The position numbers were made by a program, and so were the translations under genes. Below are positions 7,077 through 13,867 of a stretch of 15,692 nt of DNA, piece after piece (the first letter of the stretch is position 1; the number at the start of each line of letters is the position of its first letter). The stretch comes from CAYQAE01 sp964415445 [NCBI: uncultured archaeon]. Lineage in GTDB: Archaea; CAYQAE01. The notes beneath the pieces were generated by a model. It had not been told where the DNA came from. It saw only the letters and a list, made by a program, of their open reading frames with translations, and searched no databases. Location: contig CAYQAE010000046.1 of assembly GCA_964415445.1 (NCBI GenBank), forward strand, positions 1 to 15,692. The letters are read 5' to 3'.

Positions 7077-8300
7077 ATGAAAATAGCGTTCTTAGTAGAA
7101 AGTTTTCCATCCATATCAGAAACTTTTATCTTAAATCAGATAATAGAACTAATAAATCAAGGTAATGATGTTGAAATTTTCGCACAACACAAAGATGATA
7201 GTAAAATCGTAGATAAATTAATAGAAAAATATAAACTTCTAGATAAAACTCATTATTTCGGTATGCCTGAAAACAGGTTTTATAGATCTATAAAATCAGT
7301 GACGTTATTTATGAAGTATCTTCAAAATGCACCACTCCCTGTTTTGAGATCCCTAAATTTTCTAAAATATGGATCAGATGCGCTCTCACTTAGAGCATTT
7401 TATATGCTTCTTGAATTTATAAAAATTGACAATACATTTGATATAATTCATGCTCATTTTGGACCAAATGGAAAGATGGCTATACTCTTAAAAGACATGT
7501 TACACATCAAAGGAAAAGTTGTCACTTCATTTCATGGAAATGATATAAGCGCAGTAGTTAAAGCAGAAGGTGAAAATGTATATAATTATTTATTTGAAAG
7601 AGGAAATCTATTTCTTGCAAACAGTGATTATACAAAAGAAAAACTACATAAATTAGGTTGTCCCAAAGAGAAAATAAAAGTACTACCTGTTGGCTTAAAT
7701 CTTTCTGATTTCAAATACAAAGTGAGAAAAATTGAAGATAAAATAAAAATTATTACCATAGCTAGACTTTATGAAAAAAAAGGTCTGAAATATTCTATTA
7801 AAGCTGTAGCTAAATTGATTAAAAAATATCCAAACTTAGAATATAACATTATAGGCAATGGACCACTTAAATCATATCTACAAAAACTAATTATGAATCT
7901 AAAAGCTCAAGACAAAATAAAATTATTAGGTTGGCAAAAAAAAGAGAAACTAATTGAATATATGGAAGAATCACATATTTTTGTCCTAGCAAGTGTTACT
8001 GCAAAAAATGGAGATGAAGAAGGACAGGGATTGGTATTGCAAGAATCACAAGCAATGGGTATGCCTGTAGTTTCAACTTATCACAATGGAATTCCAGAAG
8101 GAATATTAGATCAAAAATCAGGATTTTTAGTGCCTGAAAAAGATATAGATGCGCTTTCAAAAAAAATAGAATATTTAATCAATAATCCAAAATTATGGAA
8201 ATCAATGGGAGAGGAAGGTAGAGAATTTATTGAAAGAAAATATGATATAAAAAAGATTAATCAAAAATTAGTAGAGATTTACAAAGATTTAATTGACTAA
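7077..8300 (+). CDS. Family GT4 (group 1) glycosyltransferase
   Basis: A 407-residue retaining GT-B fold glycosyltransferase that transfers a sugar from a nucleotide-sugar to a glycan or lipid acceptor, probably at the cytoplasmic side of the membrane. The N-terminal half begins MKIAFLVESFPSISETFI, the style of colanic-acid-type group 1 transferases, followed by DIIHAHFG (about 122-129) and SFHGND (151-156). The C-terminal nucleotide-sugar half has VLPVGLNLSDF (202-212), IARLYEKKG (228-236), NIIGNGP (257-263) and LLGW (283-286). The EX7E catalytic signature is intact: E315 and E323 in EGQGLVLQE, followed by AMGMPVVST. Donor and acceptor cannot be read from the sequence. It is a single gene between thrS (divergent) and tRNA-Val, so there is no polysaccharide cluster here; a housekeeping surface-glycan, glycolipid or N-glycan role is possible. 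Confidence 0.92.
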   Translation: MKIAFLVESFPSISETFILNQIIELINQGNDVEIFAQHKDDSKIVDKLIEKYKLLDKTHYFGMPENRFYRSIKSVTLFMKYLQNAPLPVLRSLNFLKYGSDALSLRAFYMLLEFIKIDNTFDIIHAHFGPNGKMAILLKDMLHIKGKVVTSFHGNDISAVVKAEGENVYNYLFERGNLFLANSDYTKEKLHKLGCPKEKIKVLPVGLNLSDFKYKVRKIEDKIKIITIARLYEKKGLKYSIKAVAKLIKKYPNLEYNIIGNGPLKSYLQKLIMNLKAQDKIKLLGWQKKEKLIEYMEESHIFVLASVTAKNGDEEGQGLVLQESQAMGMPVVSTYHNGIPEGILDQKSGFLVPEKDIDALSKKIEYLINNPKLWKSMGEEGREFIERKYDIKKINQKLVEIYKDLID

Positions 8301-8389
8301 AACAAAAATATAACCAAAATATAAAATCATGAAAATCCATAAAAAAGTGCTGAAAAAGTAAAATTTAATTACAAAAAAACATTCTTTCA

Positions 8390-8463
8390 GGGCCCGTGGT
8401 CTAGTTGGTTATGACGTCGCCTTTACGAGGCGAAGATCCCGTGTTCAAATCACGGCGGGCCCA
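8390..8463 (+). tRNA. tRNA-Val, anticodon TAC
   Basis: A full cloverleaf can be folded. The acceptor stem is GGGCCCG (8390-8396) with CGGGCCC (8456-8462), discriminator A8463. The D arm holds the TAGTTGGTTA loop. The anticodon stem is TCGCC (8417-8421) with GGCGA (8429-8433), and the loop TTTACGA puts TAC at 8424-8426. The T arm is CCGTG-TTCAAAT-CACGG. There is no intron and no encoded CCA, so CCA must be added after transcription. It reads GUA and probably other GUN codons. It lies downstream of the glycosyltransferase gene and opposite the PhoU-TrkA_C genes. Confidence 0.97.
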
Positions 8464-8476
8464 CTTTATGAATAAA

Positions 8477-9022
8477 TTAATCTTCTGTAGAAATTAAATC
8501 TTTCAATTTTTGTAATCCTGCTTCTGCCCCTCTAACAATTAAAATATCGTTATCTAATAATTTCTGATCAGCATCTGGACCATATATATATGATCCATCT
8601 CTCTTTATTGCTATTATCAAAAGACCTGTTACTGTCTCAACTTTTAATTCTCGAATAGTTTTATTAGAAAAATTGGATCCTTTTTTAATTTTTATTGGCT
8701 TTATAATCTCATCTGAATGTTCAATTGCTTCTTTAAGTATTGGATGAAGATCAATATCTCGCAAGACAACTTCTGCGATATTGTTGGCAGAATCTGAGAT
8801 CTCTTCCATTGCGTGTGCAATCTGAAATATACTTAGTAATTTCTTAGGATCTTTAGCTTCTTTTGCATACTCTAATGCTTTGAGCCGAATATCAGTATAT
8901 TTTTTATCTATGCGAGATTCTAATTCCTCAACTTCTTCTGCAATCGGCTGACTTCCAAAAATAACACTAGAATAAGCTAAATCTACCATCAAATTTGAAA
9001 TATCCCTCATTTGAGTCAACAT
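8477..9022 (-). CDS. PhoU-TrkA_C (RCK_C) domain protein, second of a tandem pair
   Basis: A 181-residue cytoplasmic protein. Residues 1-95 are a PhoU-like helical domain (VDLAYSSVIF, IAEEVEELESRID, IAHAMEEISDSANNIAEVV). Residues about 103-177 are a TrkA_C/RCK_C domain (IRELKVETVTGLLIIAIKR, then DNDILIVRGAEAGLQKLKDL). RCK_C domains bind small ligands and control cation channels or transporters, so this is probably a regulatory subunit for an ion transporter. It starts at ATG 9022, 17 bases after the stop of its partner, with only a weak AGAGAT ribosome site, so it is probably translated from the same message. It aligns with its neighbour over the whole length and lacks that protein's 16-residue N-terminal extension; the two are ancient duplicates and may form a heterodimer. 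No transporter gene is next to them. Confidence 0.85.
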   Translation of the reverse strand: MLTQMRDISNLMVDLAYSSVIFGSQPIAEEVEELESRIDKKYTDIRLKALEYAKEAKDPKKLLSIFQIAHAMEEISDSANNIAEVVLRDIDLHPILKEAIEHSDEIIKPIKIKKGSNFSNKTIRELKVETVTGLLIIAIKRDGSYIYGPDADQKLLDNDILIVRGAEAGLQKLKDLISTED

Positions 9023-9039
9023 TGATTCAATCTCTTTTT

Positions 9040-9639
9040 TTATAATTTTACTTCACCCTTTGATATTTTTCTCAAAAGATTTACTCCATCGTCACATCCA
9101 CGAGCGATAATAACATCACCTTGATAAAAACAAAAATCCTTCCTTGGCCTATAAAACCATTTTTGATCTCTTCTCACAACTAAAATATACATGCCTGTAG
9201 TTATTGCCAATTTAATTTCTTTTATGCGTTTTTTAATCATACTTGAATTTTTCTCAATTACTGTTTTCATTATACGCTCATCTGAAGTTTTCAGAGCATT
9301 AATTACAATCTCATCTGGCTCAAATCCCTCATGAATTACATTTACTATCTCACGCGCTGCATCAGATATAACTTCAGAAGCATTGGCAATCTGTAAAATT
9401 CCTGCCATATGCTGGGCATCTTCAACATCACGAGACGCTAGGGTAGCAGTCATTCTAATTTGATATATTAAATTATCCATTCTCTCTTCTAATCTTTGAA
9501 CTTCTTCTGCTAACTCTTCAATATCAAATAAAATAGCTGAATATGCCAAATCTAGAATAAGATCGGCTATATCTTTCATCTCACTTAAAAGCTTTCTAAT
9601 AGATGTCGGTTTATACTCAAATTTTTTATATGAAGACAA
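9040..9639 (-). CDS. PhoU-TrkA_C (RCK_C) domain protein, first of a tandem pair
   Basis: A 199-residue cytoplasmic protein. Residues about 15-110 are a PhoU-like helical domain (SEMKDIADLILDLAYSAILF, then LAEEVQRLEERMD and ILQIANASEVISDAA). Residues about 118-193 are a TrkA_C/RCK_C ligand-binding domain (IKEIKLAITTGMYILVVRR, then GDVIIARGCDDGVNLLRKI). The start is TTG 9639, the first start codon after an in-frame TAG, with GAGGGA about nine bases upstream; the short EYKPTSIRKLLSEMKD lead-in before the PhoU domain is as I recall it from related archaeal proteins. TATA-like boxes lie at 9663-9670 (minus TTTTATAC) and 9675-9682. Within this family such pairs are thought to control ion (potassium or divalent cation) transport; the ligand and target here are unknown. 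Confidence 0.85.
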   Translation of the reverse strand: MSSYKKFEYKPTSIRKLLSEMKDIADLILDLAYSAILFDIEELAEEVQRLEERMDNLIYQIRMTATLASRDVEDAQHMAGILQIANASEVISDAAREIVNVIHEGFEPDEIVINALKTSDERIMKTVIEKNSSMIKKRIKEIKLAITTGMYILVVRRDQKWFYRPRKDFCFYQGDVIIARGCDDGVNLLRKISKGEVKL

Positions 9640-9715
9640 TGACTATCTTCCCTCACTCAAAAGTATAAAAGAAACAAATTTAAAACAATAATAAATTCTC
9701 CTATAAATTGATTAT

Positions 9716-10894
9716 TTAGGTAGTATATTCTGCATTAATGTTTATATAATCATAAGTTAGGTCACAACCAAAAGATCTAGCAGAAAAATCTCCTTCAGAT
9801 AAATCTAATATTATCTTAAAATGATCTTTTGATACAATTGATTTAGCATCGTTTTGTTTTGGTTCTTTTGAAAAAACTACTACTTCTTTGTTTTCATCTG
9901 AAAAACTTATTTTTAATTTTTTCTCATCTATATCTGCAACGCTACCTGCTGTTGCTATAATTCTACCCCAATTGGGGTCACACCCAAAGATAGCGGTTTT
10001 TACCAATGATGATTTTGCCACTTCTTTTGCTATTAATCTTGCTTTTTTCTCATCTTTAGAATTTTTAACTAAAACTTCAAATGACTTAGATGCACCTTCT
10101 CCATCTTTTACCATCTTTTTTGCAAGTTCAATTAATAGAGATTTCAAAGCTTTGAAAAATTTAGGACTTTCTTTTTTTTCTATACCTTCGTTTTTAGCCA
10201 TCAAAATAACAGAATCATTTGTGCTCATATCCCCATCAACAACTGCCATATTAAAACTTACATCAACTGCTGAAGCCAAATAATTTTTTAGAGAAGAATA
10301 AGATAAGTTATAATCAGTTAAAATAAAACATAACATGGTAGCCTCCATTTTAGGGCCTATCATACCTGATCCTTTTAATACACCAGATATTATAAATTTT
10401 ATACCGTTTTCATCTTCAGATTCAACAGATAAATATTTTTCTTCTAAATCAGTAGTCATAATTGCTTTAGAGAATGCTGAATTTGAATTAAGACTCTCCT
10501 TTGCCTTCCTTATCCCTCTATCTACCTTATCCATAGGCAAGTATCTTCCAATTACACCAGTTGATGCAACTAAAACTTGATTTTGATCTATCTTCAAGAT
10601 CTTAGCTGCTTCTTTTTGCATCTTAACTGCATCTAAATATCCTCTTTTGCCAGTACATGCATTTGCATTTCCACTATTTACAACTATAGCTCTGATATTT
10701 GTATTTTTTGATAATGTCTTTTTTGACAAAACTACAGGTGCAGCTTTTATAGAATTTGAAGTAAAAACACCAGTGGTTTTTGTAGCCACTTTAGAGAAAA
10801 TTAAACCTAAATCTAGACCGCTTTTTTTAATACCACATTCCACACCGCAAGAATCAAATTCATCCAAAGAATTAAATTTAGTTTCAAATTTCAT
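9716..10894 (-). CDS. argJ: Glutamate N-acetyltransferase / ornithine acetyltransferase ArgJ
   Basis: A 392-residue cytoplasmic enzyme of arginine synthesis. It moves the acetyl group from N-acetylornithine to glutamate, recycling acetyl groups; some members also use acetyl-CoA to make N-acetylglutamate, which the sequence alone does not settle. Conserved landmarks are present: VNSGNANACTG (72-82), MTTD (146-149), GSGMIGPKMEATML (175-188) with the autocleavage Ala185-Thr186 and nucleophile T186, GCDPNWGRIIATAG in the C-terminal half, and the typical NAEYTT C-terminus. ArgJ is made as one chain and self-cleaves into alpha and beta subunits. ATG 10894 has no good Shine-Dalgarno but follows the argC stop by only 11 bases, so translation probably depends on argC. 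argB, argD, argF and others are not nearby. Confidence 0.97.
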   Translation of the reverse strand: MKFETKFNSLDEFDSCGVECGIKKSGLDLGLIFSKVATKTTGVFTSNSIKAAPVVLSKKTLSKNTNIRAIVVNSGNANACTGKRGYLDAVKMQKEAAKILKIDQNQVLVASTGVIGRYLPMDKVDRGIRKAKESLNSNSAFSKAIMTTDLEEKYLSVESEDENGIKFIISGVLKGSGMIGPKMEATMLCFILTDYNLSYSSLKNYLASAVDVSFNMAVVDGDMSTNDSVILMAKNEGIEKKESPKFFKALKSLLIELAKKMVKDGEGASKSFEVLVKNSKDEKKARLIAKEVAKSSLVKTAIFGCDPNWGRIIATAGSVADIDEKKLKISFSDENKEVVVFSKEPKQNDAKSIVSKDHFKIILDLSEGDFSARSFGCDLTYDYININAEYTT

Positions 10895-10905
10895 TTTAAT
10901 ACAAT

Positions 10906-11931
10906 CTATGGATTTAGAGCGATTTGATCTATAGCTTGCTTCTCATCAAAATTGCACATTAAATTAAAATTCTGCACAGCTTGACCTGATGCTCCTTTTA
11001 TAAGATTGTCAATTGCAGAAAATATGGTAAGTCGATTAATACGTTCATCTTTAGCTAATCCTACATCTACAAAATTTGAACCTACCACAGATTTTAAATC
11101 AGGTATATCTTCACCTAAAAATCTAACAAAATATTCCCCTCCATAGGCTTTTTTATAATATGATTCAAAATCATCTTCTTCATTGTAATAGATATAACAA
11201 GAAGATTCTATGCCTCTGGTGACTGGAACTAAATGAGGAGTAAAAGCGACATTAATAGACTTTTTAGATACCCTAGATAATTCTTGCTCCATCTCTCCGG
11301 TATGTCTGTGTGAAATTGGTTTGTATGGTTTTACTCTACCTTCACATTGGGAGTGGATTGTAAACTTCTTAGGAGATGCACCTGCACCTGATGATCCTGT
11401 TTTTGAGTCAACTATAACTTTACTGAAATCTATATTTTTGCTTTCTAAAATAGGATATAGCGCCAAAATAGCACCAGTTGGAAAACATCCAGGATTGGAT
11501 ACATAATTAGCTTTTTTGATTTCTTTGCGATATAACTCAGGAAGACCATATACAAATTTTTCATTCAATTCTTTAGCTATGTGTTTTGTATGATACCAAT
11601 ATTCATAATTTTTGTAATCTAAAAATCTAAAATCCCCACTTAAATCAACTATTTTTATATCTGACTCTACTAATTCTAAAATTAATTTCATAGCAGCAGT
11701 ATGCGGAGTAGAAGTAAAAACAAAATCTGATTTTTGTGCAATAGTTTTTGGACTTTCATTTGAAAATTTTAAATCTATAAATGAATTTAAATTAGGGTAT
11801 AATTCTTTTATAGGCCTACTTTCATATTGGCGACTAGTCGCATAAACTAAATCAACTTCAGGGTGTTTCACTAATATTCTCAAAAGCTCTGCTCCTGCAT
11901 ATCCAGAAGCACCTATAATTGAAACTTTCAT
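10906..11931 (-). CDS. argC: N-acetyl-gamma-glutamyl-phosphate reductase ArgC
   Basis: Reduces N-acetylglutamyl phosphate to the semialdehyde with NADPH, the third step of the acetylated ornithine/arginine route, in the cytoplasm. The start is placed at ATG 11931 (341 residues, MKVSIIGASGYAGAELL) because AGGTG lies just upstream with six-base spacing; the in-frame GTG at 11940 is part of that site and would add only MSD. Seen in order: the Rossmann NADP motif GASGYAGAELL (7-17), the active-site Cys C149 in SNPGCFPTG, GSSGAGASPKK, and the catalytic His H208 in the ISHRHTGEMEQEL stretch. It is the first gene of an argC-argJ unit; a perfect dyad in its promoter suggests control by a repressor. 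The length and motifs are intact. Confidence 0.96.
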   Translation of the reverse strand: MKVSIIGASGYAGAELLRILVKHPEVDLVYATSRQYESRPIKELYPNLNSFIDLKFSNESPKTIAQKSDFVFTSTPHTAAMKLILELVESDIKIVDLSGDFRFLDYKNYEYWYHTKHIAKELNEKFVYGLPELYRKEIKKANYVSNPGCFPTGAILALYPILESKNIDFSKVIVDSKTGSSGAGASPKKFTIHSQCEGRVKPYKPISHRHTGEMEQELSRVSKKSINVAFTPHLVPVTRGIESSCYIYYNEEDDFESYYKKAYGGEYFVRFLGEDIPDLKSVVGSNFVDVGLAKDERINRLTIFSAIDNLIKGASGQAVQNFNLMCNFDEKQAIDQIALNP

Positions 11932-11954
11932 ATCAGACACCTAATTTTACAAAA

Positions 11955-11971
11955 ATATCTAAAATAGATAT
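11955..11971. promoter_or_regulatory. Perfect 17-bp dyad in the argC promoter, possible operator
   Basis: ATATCTA-AAA-TAGATAT is a 7-bp perfect inverted repeat with a three-base spacer. It lies between the likely TATA box (minus-strand TTTTATTT, 11973-11980) and the likely transcription start near 11951. A protein bound here would cover the core promoter. It does not resemble the bacterial ArgR box. Confidence 0.4.
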
Positions 11972-12000
11972 GAAATAAAATCTTTTTCTAAAAATATTAT

Positions 12001-12684
12001 TTAATTTGCCTGAAGCATTTTTGAAATCTTAAAAAAAGCTAAAATAAAACTAATTGCCCTTATTAATCTGAAAGTTATCAAAATAATAAACACAGGAACA
12101 AAAGGCTCAAATGAACTAAATAAATCATTACCCAAAGCTGCAAACAACCCAAGATATAACCAAGTCCATCCAGAATTATTTGTAATTGATTTAATCACAG
12201 AATAAATTTTTGAATATAAAAAAAGTGTAAAAACCCAAACAAAACTAAGCAAAAGATTGAACATCAAAGCTCTAGCTAGATCTATATCAAAAAAAGGATA
12301 TAAAATTGCGATTGTCAGATAAATTAAAAAAACAGAACTTAAAAATATAGTCTGGATTTTTTTGATTATATTTTTATCAATTGACCCCATATCTAAATCT
12401 TTTGAAAGATGCATTACCCCAACTGGAAAATAAAAATAACCACTAATAATAAGGATATTACCTATAAATTTCTTAAGCAATTCAAAAATATCTGAAATAC
12501 CTAAAGCAAAAAAAACATAAAACAATTGACCTAAAAATGCTAAAAAAGTGCCTTTTGCCCAGCATTTATAAGCTAAGGATGCACCTTCTGCTTTTGAATA
12601 AATTCTATAACATAAAAAAAATACAAAAAATACTGTAAGAGCAATTATACTCTCTTGTATTAAAGCAACAATATTTAAAGACAT
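12001..12684 (-). CDS. Hypothetical integral membrane protein, about seven helices
   Basis: A 227-residue protein I cannot assign to a named family. Seven hydrophobic segments are visible, around residues 5-28, 43-63, 72-90, 109-131, 138-160, 174-190 and 194-222. The loops are short; KDLDMGSIDKNIIKK, between helices 3 and 4, is the most polar. There is no signal peptide beyond the first helix and no soluble effector domain. The layout resembles free-standing seven-helix sensor-type membrane modules found in archaea, but that is only a resemblance. ATG 12684 is 24 bases from the centre of a TATA-like box (minus ATTTATAA, 12704-12711), so the gene is probably transcribed alone as a leaderless message. 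It ends 69 bases before the argC start, and argC has its own promoter candidate. Confidence 0.7.
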   Translation of the reverse strand: MSLNIVALIQESIIALTVFFVFFLCYRIYSKAEGASLAYKCWAKGTFLAFLGQLFYVFFALGISDIFELLKKFIGNILIISGYFYFPVGVMHLSKDLDMGSIDKNIIKKIQTIFLSSVFLIYLTIAILYPFFDIDLARALMFNLLLSFVWVFTLFLYSKIYSVIKSITNNSGWTWLYLGLFAALGNDLFSSFEPFVPVFIILITFRLIRAISFILAFFKISKMLQAN

Positions 12685-12703
12685 TAAGAAAAGTAAAGAA
12701 ACC

Positions 12704-12711
12704 TTATAAAT
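12704..12711 (-). promoter_or_regulatory. Probable TATA box of the seven-helix membrane protein gene
   Basis: The minus strand reads ATTTATAA, centred about 24 bases from ATG 12684. No Shine-Dalgarno lies between, which fits a leaderless transcript. Confidence 0.5.
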
Positions 12712-12768
12712 AAAAAAATTTTGAAATTGTGGGTTTTTTATAGTTCAGAAAAAAATAAACTTCGTGGA

Positions 12769-13674
12769 TCATTTTTTTAAATTATCCAAAAGCTCACAAG
12801 CCTTACATATCTTATTTGATGAAGGTTCACCACATCTAGTGCACTCACCAATCTCTATTGATTTCATGTGAGGAAATAATTTTTCACTTAATTTATCAAA
12901 TGAATTTAGAGTGACATTTTTAGTCCCTGGTTTATTACTTTCAATTTTATCTAAAAATTCTCTGATATAATTTCTCATTGCAGTATGAGAATATGGACAA
13001 CTAATTTTTGGAATTTTAAATCCGGAAAGAATTGAATAGATAAGAACTTCGCGCTCTAAAAATATCCTAAGCGGCTTAATTTTAGGGACAAATTTAGGAT
13101 TTTTCGCAGGATATAAGGATGCAACACGAGTAAAACGAGTTGTATCGCCCCTTAATATATTTAAAAAATAAGTTTGAATCTCATCATCTAAATTATGACC
13201 AATAGCAAGTTTATTGGCACTTAATTCTCTTGCTTTTTTATTAAGTAAAATCCTCCTAAATACACCACAATATGTGCAATATTTCAAATCATAAGAAGAA
13301 AGATCATCTGTCTTTATTCCATACTCATCTTGCATTGAAAAAATATAGTGCTCTAATGAATTTTCTTTGCAAAATTTAGTGATATTGGGTAGCAATAAAT
13401 CACGATATCCTGCAATTCCCTCATCAATAGAGAGAACTATCAAATCTAATTTGATATTTGCTTCTTTTAATATATTCAGTAGAGCTAAACTATCTTTTCC
13501 ACCAGATACAGCTACTGCAACTTTTTCTCCTCTCTCAACTAAATTATTTATTCGCATATTTTTGAATGCTCTTTTGTGAAAATATTTCAAAAAGCACATT
13601 TTACAAAAATAATTACCAGAAAAGCGCTGATAGTATACAACATGATAATTTGAACAAAAACTACATTCAACCAC
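12769..13674 (-). CDS. ttuA: TtuA/Ncs6-family tRNA 2-thiolation enzyme
   Basis: A PP-loop enzyme that adenylates a tRNA uridine and inserts sulfur from a thiocarboxylated ubiquitin-like carrier. Either GTG 13674 or TTG 13683 could start it; GTG is preferred because it places the start right before the first CxxC, as in relatives, but neither has a clear Shine-Dalgarno. Numbering from TTG (304 residues): N-terminal zinc pairs C7/C10 and C27/C30, the PP-loop SGGKDS (60-65), iron-sulfur Cys C136 and C139 (CTYCG) and C229 (ISCPYS), GHNLDDE (162-168), and C-terminal zinc pairs C281/C284 and C293/C296. All expected metal ligands are present. The start overlaps the end of the ubiquitin-like gene, the likely sulfur donor. 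The target could be the wobble uridine (Ncs6-like) or position 54 (TtuA-like); this cannot be decided here. Confidence 0.93.
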   Translation of the reverse strand: MVECSFCSNYHVVYYQRFSGNYFCKMCFLKYFHKRAFKNMRINNLVERGEKVAVAVSGGKDSLALLNILKEANIKLDLIVLSIDEGIAGYRDLLLPNITKFCKENSLEHYIFSMQDEYGIKTDDLSSYDLKYCTYCGVFRRILLNKKARELSANKLAIGHNLDDEIQTYFLNILRGDTTRFTRVASLYPAKNPKFVPKIKPLRIFLEREVLIYSILSGFKIPKISCPYSHTAMRNYIREFLDKIESNKPGTKNVTLNSFDKLSEKLFPHMKSIEIGECTRCGEPSSNKICKACELLDNLKK

Positions 13675-13867
13675 TTGACCCAACTCTCATAAATACTAAA
13701 TTATCACCATCAGATAATTTTTCATGTTCACATACTAATTTTCCATTCTTTAAAACTACATGAGTCTCAATAGGTATACCTAATCGGTCAAAAACATCCA
13801 AAACTGTATTATTATTGTCTAAGTCAATTTCTTCAAAATTTTCATTTCCATAAAATACAACTTTCAC
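13667..13867 (-). CDS. Ubiquitin-like (MoaD/ThiS/TtuB-type) sulfur carrier with unusual SSG C-terminus
   Basis: A 66-residue beta-grasp protein. The pattern is typical of the ThiS/TtuB group: a first strand MKVVFYG, a TVLDVFDRLGI helix (21-31), ETHVVLKNGKLV (34-45), then LSDGDNLVFMRV (51-62). Such proteins carry sulfur as a C-terminal thiocarboxylate on a Gly-Gly end, which is adenylated by an E1-like enzyme. Here the end is VGSSG, so the penultimate Gly is Ser (AGT). The start is GTG 13867, which shares the sequence GTGA with the stop of the protease gene; a GGAGGT lies 14 bases upstream inside that gene. Its 3' end overlaps ttuA by 8-17 bases. This order and coupling make it the probable sulfur donor of the adjacent TtuA. 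A role in protein tagging is also possible for archaeal ubiquitin-like proteins. Confidence 0.88.
   Translation of the reverse strand: MKVVFYGNENFEEIDLDNNNTVLDVFDRLGIPIETHVVLKNGKLVCEHEKLSDGDNLVFMRVGSSG

Noticed and set aside
9888-10934. Three open frames on the + strand opposite argJ
   Set aside because: They lie antisense to a fully conserved argJ, have low-complexity Phe/Ser-rich products and no ribosome sites; they are shadows of the coding frame.
13367-13763. Open frames on the + strand opposite ttuA and the ubiquitin-like gene
   Set aside because: Antisense to recognisable proteins with intact motifs; no independent signals.
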